DNA of 57,423 nucleotides from an uncultured Pseudophaeobacter sp. (GTDB lineage: Bacteria; Pseudomonadota; Alphaproteobacteria; Rhodobacterales; Rhodobacteraceae): contig CAJQNB010000019.1 of the NCBI GenBank assembly GCA_905479575.1, forward strand, positions 1-57,423, written 5' to 3'. This document shows, piece after piece, positions 41,636-50,560 of this stretch. Made by a program: the position numbers and the translations under genes. Under the pieces are notes generated by a model that made no database searches, had not been told where the DNA came from, and worked only from the letters and a program-made list of their open reading frames with translations. How positions within the stretch are numbered: position 1 is the stretch's first letter; each line of letters starts with the position of its first letter.

Positions 41636-42991
41636 TCAGCCCGCGCCATTTGCGCCGATCCTGACCAGCAGAGAGATAAGCTGATCCACATGGCTGTCCT
41701 GGGTGCGGAAAGAGGAGAGGCTGATGCGAAAAGCCGGGCGGTCCTGCCAGATGGTTCCCCCAAACCAAGAAGTGCCGCTTTGCTGTACTTTCTGCAAAAT
41801 GGCCTCGGTCGCAGCGTCATCCCCACCGCGCACCAAGACCTGATTGAGCACCACCCGGTTCAACACCTCAAACCCTGCAGCCTCCAGGGCAGCCCCAATG
41901 CGACGGGCCTGATTGTGATGGCCCGTAACCAGATCTGCGACACCCGCCTTGCCCAGGGTGCGCAGAGCTGCCCAGATCGGAATACCCCGCGCCCGGCGGG
42001 AAAACTCCAGCGTCAGGTTTTTCTGCGCATCTGCCGAGGCAGTGGAATAGGCCGCATCGCTGTTCATCACCCGGGCCAGCGCCTGGGGATCACGGCAAAT
42101 GGCCATCGCGCCGTCATAAGGCGTGTTGAGCCATTTATGGCCATCGGTTGTCCAGCTGTCGGCGTCCTCGATCCCTCTGGTCAAGTCGCGCAATCCCGGC
42201 GCAGCCCGGGCCCAAAGCCCAAAGGCCCCATCCACATGCACCCAGGCCCCTGCGGATTTGGCGCCAGGGATAATCGCGGTAAAATCATCAAACTCGCCAG
42301 TATTGACCTCGCCGGCCTGCAACACCAACAGGGTTGTGGCATCCATCTCCGGCAACTGGTCCGGCAGGATCCGCCCCTGATCATCCACCGGCGCCTTGAT
42401 CACCTGGTTCCAGCCAAAGCCCAGCACCTGCAGCGCCTTACGCACGGTGACATGGGTGTTGGCAGGCACCACAACCTTGACCTGCGGTGCCCCATGCAGC
42501 CCGTCATTTACCACGTCCCACCCCTGCCGCGCCAACAGCGCGGCCCGGGCAGCGGCCAAACAGCTGAGCCCACAAGCAGTGGCAGAGGTACCAAAGGCCA
42601 CGGCGCTGCTGCGCGGCAAATCCAGAATATCCAACAGCCATTTGCTGGCCTGCTGTTCCAGGGCATAGGCCGCCGGGCTGCCATCCTCGGCCGAGGCGCA
42701 TTGATCCCAGGCTATCGCCAGACGTTCCGCCGCTGCTGCCACCGGCAGGCTGGCGCCAATGACAAAGCCAAAATAGTTCGGCCCGTTGGAGGCCACCGTG
42801 GCCGGGGAGCCAAGATCATCCATCAAGGCAATGGTTTCCGCCGCCGGTCGCCCCTGGTCTGTCAGGGTCTCATCGAATCCCGCAAGCGCCGCAACATCCT
42901 GATCACGGGGGAAAACCCGACGTGCGTCTGCCCCCGCCACATAGTCGCGGCCGCGCCTGTCGGCTTCCTGTAGCAACTGATCTTCATTCAT
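41636..42991 (-). CDS. PLP-dependent group II decarboxylase-like enzyme
   Basis: A 451-residue fold-type I PLP enzyme of the group II amino-acid decarboxylase family (glutamate/aromatic amino acid/DABA decarboxylase relatives). Seen: NYFGFVIGASLPVAAAAERL at the N-terminus, GTSATACGLSCLAAAR, the cofactor Asp/Ala region WVHVDGAFGLWA, and the Schiff-base lysine Lys286 in TTDGHKWLNTPYD. Members act on amino acids to release CO2 and an amine; the exact substrate cannot be read. The start at 42991 is 58 bp from the divergent ArsR-family gene and shares its operator region. It lies on the same strand as the PACE exporter gene, with arsR antisense between them. Confidence 0.88.
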   Translation of the reverse strand: MNEDQLLQEADRRGRDYVAGADARRVFPRDQDVAALAGFDETLTDQGRPAAETIALMDDLGSPATVASNGPNYFGFVIGASLPVAAAAERLAIAWDQCASAEDGSPAAYALEQQASKWLLDILDLPRSSAVAFGTSATACGLSCLAAARAALLARQGWDVVNDGLHGAPQVKVVVPANTHVTVRKALQVLGFGWNQVIKAPVDDQGRILPDQLPEMDATTLLVLQAGEVNTGEFDDFTAIIPGAKSAGAWVHVDGAFGLWARAAPGLRDLTRGIEDADSWTTDGHKWLNTPYDGAMAICRDPQALARVMNSDAAYSTASADAQKNLTLEFSRRARGIPIWAALRTLGKAGVADLVTGHHNQARRIGAALEAAGFEVLNRVVLNQVLVRGGDDAATEAILQKVQQSGTSWFGGTIWQDRPAFRISLSSFRTQDSHVDQLISLLVRIGANGAG

Positions 42992-43021
42992 GGCAATCTC
43001 GTCCTATTCGATGCAATATCG

Positions 43022-43051
43022 AGAATATTCTATATAGAAGATCTACTATAT
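43022..43051. promoter_or_regulatory. ArsR-type operator between decarboxylase and regulator genes
   Basis: A perfect AGAATATTCT (43022-43031) adjoins a 20-bp palindrome ATATAGAAGA/TCTACTATAT (43032-43051, 9 of 10 pairs). The motif ATATAGAA recurs on both strands. The right arm reaches the ATG of the ArsR-family gene at 43050, so binding would block both divergent genes. Confidence 0.75.
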
Positions 43052-43376
43052 GAACAAGTCGCTTGTCACCCACCTTGCCGCGCTGCGTGCCCTGGCCAAC
43101 CCACACCGGGTTCAGATCATGGAATGGCTGCTGGATCCCCAAAGCCATTTTCCGCCGCAGCGCGATGGCGACCTGGTGGAGGATGGCGTTTGTGTTGGCT
43201 TTATCACCGACAAAACCGGCCTCAGCCAACCGACAGTGACCAGCCATATGAAAAACCTGGAACAGGCCGGATTGGTGAGCTCAAAAAAGATCAAGAACTG
43301 GGTCTTTTACAAGGCAAATCAGGCAGCGCTGCAACACATCGCCAGCAGCTTCACCCAAGCGGGCCAGACGCTTTAG
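43050..43376 (+). CDS. ArsR-family winged-helix regulator
   Basis: A 108-residue dimeric repressor. Features: LRALANPHRVQIMEWLL (helix 2-3), recognition helix region ITDKTGLSQPTVTSHMKNLEQ and the wing GLVSSKKIKNWVFYKAN. The DGVCVGFI cysteine before the HTH is typical of a common proteobacterial subgroup, but the metal-sensing ELCVCDL motif is absent. So an organic ligand is likelier than a metal. It diverges from the decarboxylase and converges with the PACE gene, with stop codons overlapping by 3 bp. Confidence 0.92.
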   Translation: MNKSLVTHLAALRALANPHRVQIMEWLLDPQSHFPPQRDGDLVEDGVCVGFITDKTGLSQPTVTSHMKNLEQAGLVSSKKIKNWVFYKANQAALQHIASSFTQAGQTL

Positions 43377-43801
43377 TCACGGATGGGCTGCCTCGGGATG
43401 GGAAAGATCACATCATAGGCCCAGTTAAAGCAAAAGGCGTAGACGAGGTAAAATCCGGAAAAACCCAGATCCATGATCAAGGCGGTCCACAGCCCAATCT
43501 GCAAATACCAAGCGGTAAAGGGCAGCAAAACAGCCAGCAACCCGGCCTCCAGCAACAGCGCGTGCAAAACCCGCATCAGCAGCGATTTGTGGCAATGGCC
43601 AAGCCACCGCAACATGGTGTGGTCAAAGCCCAAATTATAGATATAGGTCCAAACAGTCGCGAGGCTCGCTCCGGCCAGTACCACCACACCAATCGCATGT
43701 ATCTCCATGCCAAAAACCCAGGACCCAAGCGGTGTCACCGCCAATAATCCTATTACCTCAAAGCTGATCGCGTGGCGAATTCTGTCTGCTGTACTGCGCA
43801 T
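43373..43801 (-). CDS. PACE-family (AceI-like) multidrug/polyamine exporter
   Basis: A 142-residue inner-membrane protein with four helices made of two BTP repeats. Repeat 1 starts RSTADRIRHAISFEVIGLL, with the functionally essential Glu15, and contains WTYIYNLGFDHTML. Repeat 2 starts RVLHALLLEAGLL and contains YLVYAFCFNWAYDVIFP. AceI-type PACE proteins export biocides such as chlorhexidine, and short-chain diamines have been shown to be physiological substrates of the family. The start at 43801 has ACAGG upstream; a longer frame to 43891 has no ribosome site. Convergent with arsR and co-oriented with the decarboxylase. Confidence 0.92.
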   Translation of the reverse strand: MRSTADRIRHAISFEVIGLLAVTPLGSWVFGMEIHAIGVVVLAGASLATVWTYIYNLGFDHTMLRWLGHCHKSLLMRVLHALLLEAGLLAVLLPFTAWYLQIGLWTALIMDLGFSGFYLVYAFCFNWAYDVIFPIPRQPIRD

Positions 43802-44080
43802 GAGATACCTGTTGCCCTGCCCCACGGGATGCCTGTGATCGGGGCCGTCCCCTGCGCTGTCCCACCACTGTGAGGGAGGTCGTCCTCTCATCCTGGTACT
43901 ATATCGCCAGTGCGAAGGGCCACAAGAGACAGCAACCGGCTCTTTTGCTTTCTTTTCGGGCCAATCTCATGTATGGGCGGCCTATCTGAGACACGTGCTT
44001 GGCTTCGACACGCGAAATAAAGATGGAAGAAGCCGGCGGCAATGCGGCCGCTATATGCAACGGGAGACCCGGGATCCGCC

Positions 44081-44094
44081 TGGGAGTGCTCCCA
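44081..44094 (+). promoter_or_regulatory. Hairpin in the pnp leader
   Basis: TGGGAG-TG-CTCCCA lies 14 bp upstream of the pnp ATG, just before its TTAGG ribosome site. PNPase mRNAs are often autoregulated through leader structures, so this is a candidate control or RNase site. The 217-bp gap from 43892 shows nothing else that I can name. Confidence 0.4.
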
Positions 44095-44108
44095 ATTAGG
44101 ATGCTGAC

Positions 44109-46241
44109 ATGTTCAACGTTACGAAAAAATCTATGCAGTGGGGCGAAGAGACGCTGACACTGGAAACGGGCAAGGTTGCCCGTCAGGCTGATGGCTCTGT
44201 CATCGCCACACTGGGTGAAACCAGCGTTATGGCCAACGTGACTTTTGCCCGTAAGCAAAAGCCCGGTCAGGACTTCTTTCCCCTGACAGTCCACTACCAG
44301 GAAAAATACTATGCCGCGGGTAAAGTACCCGGCGGTTTCTTCAAGCGCGAAGCGCGCCCAACCGAAAAAGAAACACTGACTGCGCGCCTGATCGACCGTC
44401 CGATCCGCCCGCTGTTTGTTCCCGGCTTCAAAAACGAAGTTCTGGTCATGTGCACCGTGCTGAGCCACGACCTGGTCAATGACCCGGACATGGTTGCAAT
44501 GATCGCGGCCTCCGCCGCGCTGACCCTGTCTGGTGCACCCTTCATGGGTCCAATCGCAGCGGCCCGCGTTGGTTTTGAAGGCGGCGAATACGTTCTCAAC
44601 CCAACCGTTGACGACATGCAGGACCTGCGCCTGAACCCTGAACAGCGCCTGGATCTGGTTGTTGCCGGCACCAAAGACGCGGTGATGATGGTTGAATCCG
44701 AAGCCTATGAGCTGTCGGAAGCCGAAATGCTGGGCGCGGTTAAATTCGCCCATGACGCCATTCAGCCGGTGATCGACCTGATCATCTCGCTGGCGGAAGA
44801 CGCGGCAAAAGAGCCGTTTGACTTTGCAGCACCTGATTATGCAGATCTGTTTGAAGCGGTAAAAGCTGCCGGTGAAACCGAAATGCGCGCTGCCTTTGCA
44901 ATCAGCGACAAGCAAGAGCGCACCAGTGCTGTTGCCGCTGCCCGCGAAACCATCAAGGCCGCTCTGAACGAAGAGCAGCTGGACGATGCCAACCTTGGCT
45001 CGGCGATGAAGAAGCTGGAAGCTGGCATTCTGCGTGGCGACGTTGTCAAAACCGGTAAGCGTATCGATGGCCGTGCCACCGACGAAATCCGCGACATCGT
45101 GTCTGAAACCGGCCTGCTGCCACGGACCCACGGCTCTGCCCTGTTCACCCGTGGTGAAACCCAGGGTCTGGTTGTGACCACTTTGGGCACCGGCGACGAC
45201 GAGCAGTTCATCGACGCGCTGCACGGCAACTTCAAATCCAACTTCCTGCTGCACTATAACTTCCCTCCCTATTCGGTTGGTGAAGTTGGCCGTGTGGGCG
45301 GCCCCGGCCGTCGTGAAATTGGTCACGGTAAGCTGGCATGGCGTGCGCTTCAGGCGGTTCTGCCTGCGGCGACCGACTTCCCCTACACCATCCGCGTGGT
45401 CTCCGAGATCACCGAATCCAACGGCTCCTCCTCGATGGCCTCCGTTTGTGGTGGCTCCCTGTCGATGATGGATGCGGGCGTTCCGCTGAAAGCACCGGTT
45501 GCTGGTGTTGCCATGGGTCTGATCCTGGAAGACGACGGTTCTTATGCGATCCTGTCCGACATTCTGGGCGACGAAGATCACCTGGGCGACATGGACTTCA
45601 AAGTGGCCGGTACCGAAGCAGGCATCACCTCGCTGCAGATGGACATCAAGATCGCAGGCATCACGCCCGAGATCATGGAAAAAGCCCTGGAGCAGGCCAA
45701 AGCTGGCCGTATCCACATCCTAGGCGAGATGAACAAAGCGCTGTCCGGTGCTGCGGACTTCTCGATCCACGCGCCACGCATTGAAACAATGCAGGTCCCC
45801 ACCGACAAGATCCGTGAAGTGATCGGGTCCGGCGGTAAGGTCATCCGTGAGATCGTCGAAGTCTCCGGCGCCAAGGTCGACATCAATGACGAAGGCATCA
45901 TCAAGATCGCATCGCCCAACGGCGACTCGATCAAGAAAGCCTACGACATGATCTATTCGATCGTGGCCGAGCCCGAAGAAGGCAAAATCTACACCGGTAA
46001 AGTTGTCAAAATTGTCGACTTTGGTGCCTTTGTGAACTTCTTTGGCAAGCGCGACGGCCTGGTGCACGTGTCCCAGATCGAAAACCGCCGCCTGAACCAC
46101 CCTTCGGATGTTCTGAAGGAAGGTCAGGAAGTGAAAGTGAAGCTCTTGGGCTTTGACGATCGCGGCAAGGTGCGTCTGTCGATGAAAATGATCGATCAGG
46201 AAACCGGCGAAGAAATGGCTCCTGAGAAAAAAGAAGACTAA
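44109..46241 (+). CDS. pnp: Polynucleotide phosphorylase
   Basis: A 710-residue trimeric 3'-5' exoribonuclease of RNA decay. Domain order: RNase PH-like 1 (about 1-230), helical linker, RNase PH-like 2 (about 310-545), KH (about 550-610: [19 protein letters not shown]) and S1 (about 620-692: [20 protein letters not shown]). Catalytic-core motifs include [20 protein letters not shown] in PH1 and [19 protein letters not shown] with [17 protein letters not shown] in PH2. Separated from rpsO by a five-gene cassette. Confidence 0.98.
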   Translation: MFNVTKKSMQWGEETLTLETGKVARQADGSVIATLGETSVMANVTFARKQKPGQDFFPLTVHYQEKYYAAGKVPGGFFKREARPTEKETLTARLIDRPIRPLFVPGFKNEVLVMCTVLSHDLVNDPDMVAMIAASAALTLSGAPFMGPIAAARVGFEGGEYVLNPTVDDMQDLRLNPEQRLDLVVAGTKDAVMMVESEAYELSEAEMLGAVKFAHDAIQPVIDLIISLAEDAAKEPFDFAAPDYADLFEAVKAAGETEMRAAFAISDKQERTSAVAAARETIKAALNEEQLDDANLGSAMKKLEAGILRGDVVKTGKRIDGRATDEIRDIVSETGLLPRTHGSALFTRGETQGLVVTTLGTGDDEQFIDALHGNFKSNFLLHYNFPPYSVGEVGRVGGPGRREIGHGKLAWRALQAVLPAATDFPYTIRVVSEITESNGSSSMASVCGGSLSMMDAGVPLKAPVAGVAMGLILEDDGSYAILSDILGDEDHLGDMDFKVAGTEAGITSLQMDIKIAGITPEIMEKALEQAKAGRIHILGEMNKALSGAADFSIHAPRIETMQVPTDKIREVIGSGGKVIREIVEVSGAKVDINDEGIIKIASPNGDSIKKAYDMIYSIVAEPEEGKIYTGKVVKIVDFGAFVNFFGKRDGLVHVSQIENRRLNHPSDVLKEGQEVKVKLLGFDDRGKVRLSMKMIDQETGEEMAPEKKED

Positions 46242-46262
46242 TCCCGTCTTCTGACAATTAGG

Positions 46263-46295
46263 AAAGGCCCCGGAGCAGTGTTCCGGGGCCTTTTT
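46263..46295 (+). terminator. Rho-independent terminator of pnp
   Basis: AAAGGCCCCGGA (46263-46274) pairs with TCCGGGGCCTTT (46282-46293) around a 7-nt loop, followed by Ts. Confidence 0.95.
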
Positions 46296-46396
46296 GCTTA
46301 CAGGGGCCTCCCCGCCACTCCCCGCCACCCCGGTGAGTCCACACGCGATTCCGCCTGGCGGTCAGAACGCTTTTCTAACGCGCCTTTCTGCGGTAG

Positions 46397-47119
46397 ATGC
46401 AGCCCATGCATTCGCTGATCATTCATATGCCTGGCAGCGGCAAACGTGCCGCCAATGTGGAGCACCTGCTGTTTACGCTCCCCGATGCCGAAGTCATTGA
46501 GGCCGTGAACGGGCGCGCGGTGGCTGCAGAGGTCAGTGACATCCTGCACCCTGGTGATCTGCACAAGCCAAGCTACCCTTTCCGCCTCTCCCCCGGAGAA
46601 ATCGGCTGCTTTCTGTCGCATCGGCGCTGTTGGCAGCGCATTGTCGATGCAGGGTGGGACTATGCCCTAATTGTCGAAGATGATCTGGCGCTTGACCACT
46701 CTCTTTGGGCTGATGTGCTGACGCTGATCACAGAACAGGCCAGTACCGATAGCTTTATCCGGCTGCCAGCCAAGCGCCGGGAGGTGCCTGTGGCGCAACA
46801 CGCGCAGCAGGGGGAGAGCAAGCTATTCCTGCCCAGGGTCATCGGCCTGCAAACCGTTGCACAGATCGTGGGTCGCTCCGCTGCCAAGCGGTTGCTGGCG
46901 GCCACCGAACAGCTGGACCGCCCCGTCGATACCTTTTTGCAGATGCATTGGATTCATCAGCAGCAAATCCAGACCATCCTGCCCAATGGGGTCTCGGAAC
47001 AGACAGAGGCCCTTGGCGGCTCCACCATTCAAAAACGCAAATCCGGCAGTAAGCTGGGCCGCGAATTCAAACGCAGCCTCTACCGGGCGCAGGTTTCGAC
47101 CCGGCCGCAAAGAGACTGA
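46397..47119 (+). CDS. Glycosyltransferase family 25 protein
   Basis: A 240-residue protein of the GT25 (LPS/lipooligosaccharide glycosyltransferase) family. It shows LIIHMPGSGKRAANVEHLL, the conserved LSPGEIGCFLSHRRCWQRIV, the acidic nucleotide-sugar motif ALIVEDDLAL and DTFLQMHWIHQQQI near the C-terminus. Probably cytoplasmic face, adding a hexose to a surface glycan. Start could be the ATG at 46397 or 46406. It converges with a FkbM methyltransferase; the two may modify the same glycan, but no larger LPS cluster is present. Confidence 0.9.
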   Translation: MQPMHSLIIHMPGSGKRAANVEHLLFTLPDAEVIEAVNGRAVAAEVSDILHPGDLHKPSYPFRLSPGEIGCFLSHRRCWQRIVDAGWDYALIVEDDLALDHSLWADVLTLITEQASTDSFIRLPAKRREVPVAQHAQQGESKLFLPRVIGLQTVAQIVGRSAAKRLLAATEQLDRPVDTFLQMHWIHQQQIQTILPNGVSEQTEALGGSTIQKRKSGSKLGREFKRSLYRAQVSTRPQRD

Positions 47120-47169
47120 TCTTTAATACGGGCCTGAAAAACTGACCTGAAAAGCTGCCCGGACAGCGC

Positions 47170-47829
47170 CTATTTCAGGCGCCATTCCTCCCAGACGAAG
47201 GTATAACACCAGGCGCAGGAATGGGTTGCATCCAGCTGCTTTCTAATGGCGTCGCGATCGGCGCTCCACGAGGGATCAAACAGGTGAAACTGCACCTGAA
47301 GCCGTTTGATCCGCCCGATCAGCCCGGTATCAATCAACCCCGGCAGCAGATCGTATTCCCCGCCTTCGATATTGATCTTGGCCAGATCAACGCTTTGCAA
47401 ACCTGACGCGGCAAAGAAATCCGCAACCGAGCGGACCTCGGCCACATAGGTCTGGCCGGATTTTGCCCCAAAGGCAGAGGAGGCATCCGCAGAATCGCTC
47501 AGCGTTATCTGCCCCGGCTGTGCGCCAATGGCGCACTCGTGGACCGTGATGTTTGCATTGGCAGAAAACTTGCGACGCAGCTCTTTGGCAAAACCTGGGT
47601 GAGGCTCAAAAATATGAATGATCGCCGCAGGCCGAACCGCCAGGACCACGTCACTCCAGCCGCCTTCATAGCCACCGATATCCAGCACAACCGGCTGCTC
47701 AGGCAGGTCGTCATACTGCAACAGATGGCTATCCGAGGCCTTGTCAGCTTTCCAGGCCTTCATCCCCTTGTGCAGCGGCGCCTTCCATGGGTTTCGCTTG
47801 AGATCGATCCAACGCTTAAGAGATGCCAC
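47170..47829 (-). CDS. FkbM-family methyltransferase
   Basis: A 219-residue class I SAM methyltransferase. The SAM site is VVLDIGGYEGGWSDVVLAV, followed by IIHIFEPHPGFAKEL, and the FkbM-type KINIEGGEYDLLPGLI motif. FkbM proteins usually O-methylate sugars or polyketides; beside a GT25 gene, glycan methylation is the simplest reading. ATG at 47829 with AGGTGGC upstream. Confidence 0.92.
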   Translation of the reverse strand: MASLKRWIDLKRNPWKAPLHKGMKAWKADKASDSHLLQYDDLPEQPVVLDIGGYEGGWSDVVLAVRPAAIIHIFEPHPGFAKELRRKFSANANITVHECAIGAQPGQITLSDSADASSAFGAKSGQTYVAEVRSVADFFAASGLQSVDLAKINIEGGEYDLLPGLIDTGLIGRIKRLQVQFHLFDPSWSADRDAIRKQLDATHSCAWCYTFVWEEWRLK

Positions 47830-47951
47830 CTGTTTTCCTCTTCCAGATCACTTCAGAGCCACACCACTCCCGGATAAGCGTTTTTGCGGCTGATGCCAAC
47901 CAAACAGCAGCATCCAGACGGCGCGACACGGGACGGGTTGCCCAAGTGGTA

Positions 47952-47985
47952 GAAAAGCGGGCCAGCCAAAACTGACCGGCCCGCT
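47952..47985 (-). terminator. Terminator of the peroxiredoxin gene
   Basis: On the minus strand AGCGGGCC (47985-47978) pairs with GGCCCGCT (47963-47956) and TTTTC follows, as expected downstream of the gene ending at 48045. Confidence 0.75.
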
Positions 47986-48044
47986 CATTTCTATTCATCG
48001 GCTTGCATGCCCGGTTCGCTTACCAGGGAGCTTATTCCGGCGTC

Positions 48045-48698
48045 TTATTCCGGCGCTTTGGTTTTGCGCAGATAGGGGAAGATGCTTTCGAACTCGCCAA
48101 ACTTTGCTGTGGCGTCCTCGTTCGACACAGTGGGCGGGATGATCACATCTTCACCAGGCACCCAGTTGGCCGGAGTGGCCACGCCATTGCCGGTCGCCAT
48201 CTGCAACCCGTCCAGGGCGCGCAGGATTTCGGCAAAGTTACGCCCCACGGACATCGGGTAGGTCATCGACAGCTTCAGCTGTTTGTCTGGCCCAATGATA
48301 AAGACCGAACGCACAGTGGCGCTATCGGCAGGGGTACGACCGTCGGGCAAATAGGCTTCGGCGGGCAGCATATCAAAGGCCTTGGAGACCGCCAGACCTT
48401 CATCCGCGATGATCGGGAAGCCAGCGGCGGCATTGCCGTATTTCTCGATGTCGCCTTTCCACTTTTTGTGGTCCTCAACGCCATCAACGGAAACACCAAT
48501 CACCTTGGTGCCGCGCTTGGCCCATTCGTCATTCAACTGCGCAACAGCGGAAAACTCGGTGGTGCACACAGGGGTGAAATCCTTGGGGTGGGAAAACAGG
48601 ATGGCCCAGCTGTCACCGATCCAATCGTGAAAGCTGATCTCTCCCTGGTCGGTGTCAGCCGTGAAATTTGGAACGACATCATTAATGCGCAAACCCAT
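48045..48698 (-). CDS. 1-Cys peroxiredoxin (Prx6 type)
   Basis: A 217-residue thiol peroxidase. The peroxidatic Cys45 is in HPKDFTPVCTTEF. The family region VRSVFIIGPDKQLKLSMTYP and the long C-terminal domain with NWVPGEDVIIPPTVS are typical of Prx6, which lacks a resolving cysteine. Reduces H2O2 and organic peroxides; electron donor not evident nearby. It diverges from an aldehyde dehydrogenase gene over a 276-bp region with a palindromic site. Confidence 0.96.
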   Translation of the reverse strand: MGLRINDVVPNFTADTDQGEISFHDWIGDSWAILFSHPKDFTPVCTTEFSAVAQLNDEWAKRGTKVIGVSVDGVEDHKKWKGDIEKYGNAAAGFPIIADEGLAVSKAFDMLPAEAYLPDGRTPADSATVRSVFIIGPDKQLKLSMTYPMSVGRNFAEILRALDGLQMATGNGVATPANWVPGEDVIIPPTVSNEDATAKFGEFESIFPYLRKTKAPE

Positions 48699-48856
48699 GA
48701 CGGTCTCCTCTCATGTTTAGTCCGGGCTGCAAAACAGCCCGCTGTCTGTGATGCCGCAACGTTACAGCCCGAGGCTGGATTGGCCAGCCCAAAAGGCAAA
48801 GACTATGGCGGAATGCACCGTACTTTGCGAAACTTCGCTTGCGCCCGTTTCTCTCC

Positions 48857-48876
48857 CGAATAATATGATCAAATTA
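48857..48876. promoter_or_regulatory. 20-bp near-perfect palindrome in the peroxiredoxin–ALDH divergent region
   Basis: AATAATATGA/TCAAATTATT pairs at 9 of 10 positions around a TGATCA core. It is a candidate operator for one or both divergent genes. A separate 7-bp hairpin CGGGCTG/CAGCCCG (48723-48741) lies near the peroxiredoxin start. Confidence 0.5.
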
Positions 48877-48974
48877 TTGCAGCTGATCGCTTGCCCCTCC
48901 GGAAGCGCGGTGACACACTGCTATCTGACGTCCGGCCAGCCTGCCGGATTCTGCGTCTGAATGGGAGACCGGAC

Positions 48975-50414
48975 ATGATTGAGAAACGCGACTTTTACAT
49001 CAACGGTGCGTGGGTTGCCCCCGCGCAGGCAAATGATTTTGAGGTAATCGACCCCTCAACCGAAGAAGCCTGTGCGGTGATCTCGTTGGGCGACAAGGCT
49101 GATACCGACGCAGCTGTTGCCGCCGCCAAGGCCGCTCTGCCAGGCTGGATGGCCACACCCGTGGCCGAGCGTATCGCCCTGGTTGAGAAACTGATCGAGA
49201 TCTACGGCAAGCGCAGCGAAGAGATGGCGCAAGCCATGTCAATCGAGATGGGGGCCCCGATTGATATGGCCCGCAGCCAGCAGGTTGGCGCCGGCAGCTA
49301 TCACCTGCAAAACTTTATCAACGCCGCCAAGGCCTATGACTTTGACGCGCCGCTGGGCGATCATGCCCCAAATGACCGTATCATCCACGAAGCCGTGGGT
49401 GTTGCGGCGCTGATCACCCCGTGGAACTGGCCCATGAACCAGGTGACGCTGAAAGTCGGTGCGGCTGCGGTTGCCGGCTGCACCATGGTGCTGAAACCCT
49501 CCGAGCAAAGCCCGCTCAACGCGATGCTCTTTGCCGAAATAATGGACGAGGCCGGCTTCCCCAAGGGGGTGTTCAACCTGGTCAACGGCGACGGCACCGG
49601 TGTTGGCTCTCAGCTGACCGCGCATCCTGACGTGGATATGGTCTCCTTCACCGGCTCGACCCGCGCCGGTACCGCAATCTCCAAATCGGCAGCGGAGACC
49701 TTGAAAAAGGTGCACCTGGAGCTCGGCGGCAAAGGCGCCAACGTGATCTTTGATGATGCCGATGACAAGGCCGTCAAGCGTGGCGTGCTGCACATGATGA
49801 ACAACACTGGCCAAAGCTGTAACGCCCCCAGCCGCATGCTGGTTCAGAAAGGCATCTACGATCAGGCAGTTGCCACAGCGGCCGAGGTTGCCTCCAAGGT
49901 TACCGTTGGTCCCGCCTCCGAGAGTGGTCGCCATATCGGCCCGGTGGTGAATGAGCTGCAGTGGAACAAGATCCAGGATCTGATCCAAAAGGGCATTGAC
50001 GAAGGCGCCAAGCTGGTTGCTGGCGGCACCGGACGCCCAGACGGGTTGAATAAGGGCTTTTATGTCAAACCCACGGTGTTTGCGGATGCCAACAACCAGA
50101 TGGTGGTGGCCCGCGAAGAGATCTTTGGCCCGGTTCTGACCATGATTCCCTTTGACACCGAAGAGGAAGCCATCGAGATCGCCAATGACACCCCCTATGG
50201 TCTGACCAACTACGTGCAGACCCAAGACAGCGCCCGCGCCAACCGTATGGCCCGTGTGCTGCGCTCTGGCATGGTTGAAATCAACGGCAAATCCCGCAGT
50301 GCTGGCGCGCCTTTTGGCGGCATGAAACAATCTGGCAATGGCCGCGAAGGCGGCAGCTGGGGGATTGAGGATTTCCTCGAGGTGAAAGCCGTCGGCGGCT
50401 GGACTCCAGAATAA
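48975..50414 (+). CDS. Aldehyde dehydrogenase family protein
   Basis: A 479-residue NAD(P)-dependent ALDH of normal length. Active-site elements: ITPWNWPMNQVTLKVGAA, VSFTGSTRAGTAI, Glu in LELGGKGANVIF, catalytic Cys282 in NNTGQSCNAPSRM, EEIFGPVL and the C-terminal FGGMKQSGNGREGG. It belongs near the betaine/4-trimethylaminobutyraldehyde-like and general ALDH groups. Substrate not predictable from sequence. The ATG at 48975 has GGGAGACC upstream. Divergent from the peroxiredoxin gene; shared oxidative control is possible. Confidence 0.95.
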   Translation: MIEKRDFYINGAWVAPAQANDFEVIDPSTEEACAVISLGDKADTDAAVAAAKAALPGWMATPVAERIALVEKLIEIYGKRSEEMAQAMSIEMGAPIDMARSQQVGAGSYHLQNFINAAKAYDFDAPLGDHAPNDRIIHEAVGVAALITPWNWPMNQVTLKVGAAAVAGCTMVLKPSEQSPLNAMLFAEIMDEAGFPKGVFNLVNGDGTGVGSQLTAHPDVDMVSFTGSTRAGTAISKSAAETLKKVHLELGGKGANVIFDDADDKAVKRGVLHMMNNTGQSCNAPSRMLVQKGIYDQAVATAAEVASKVTVGPASESGRHIGPVVNELQWNKIQDLIQKGIDEGAKLVAGGTGRPDGLNKGFYVKPTVFADANNQMVVAREEIFGPVLTMIPFDTEEEAIEIANDTPYGLTNYVQTQDSARANRMARVLRSGMVEINGKSRSAGAPFGGMKQSGNGREGGSWGIEDFLEVKAVGGWTPE

Positions 50415-50443
50415 AGACCGTCTCGCGAGAGACGGACATTTAA

Positions 50444-50475
50444 AAAGGTCGCCCAAGGGGCGGCCTTTCTTTTTG
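50444..50475 (+). terminator. Terminator of the ALDH gene
   Basis: AAAGGTCGCCC (50444-50454) pairs with GGGCGGCCTTT (one wobble) and is followed by CTTTTT. An extra stem CCGTCTC/GAGACGG lies just before it at 50418-50435. Confidence 0.85.
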
Positions 50476-50560
50476 TCTGTCATCGAACTCTTATCCCAGC
50501 TTCCTGGTCTGCACAGATCAGACCGAAATTGGAAAAAGGTAGCCCAATTTAGGAAAGGTA

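Noticed and set aside
43899..45716. A 605-codon open frame on the minus strand opposite pnp
   Set aside because: pnp is unmistakable; the opposite frame is open because of strong codon bias in GC-rich DNA and its translation has no recognisable domain.
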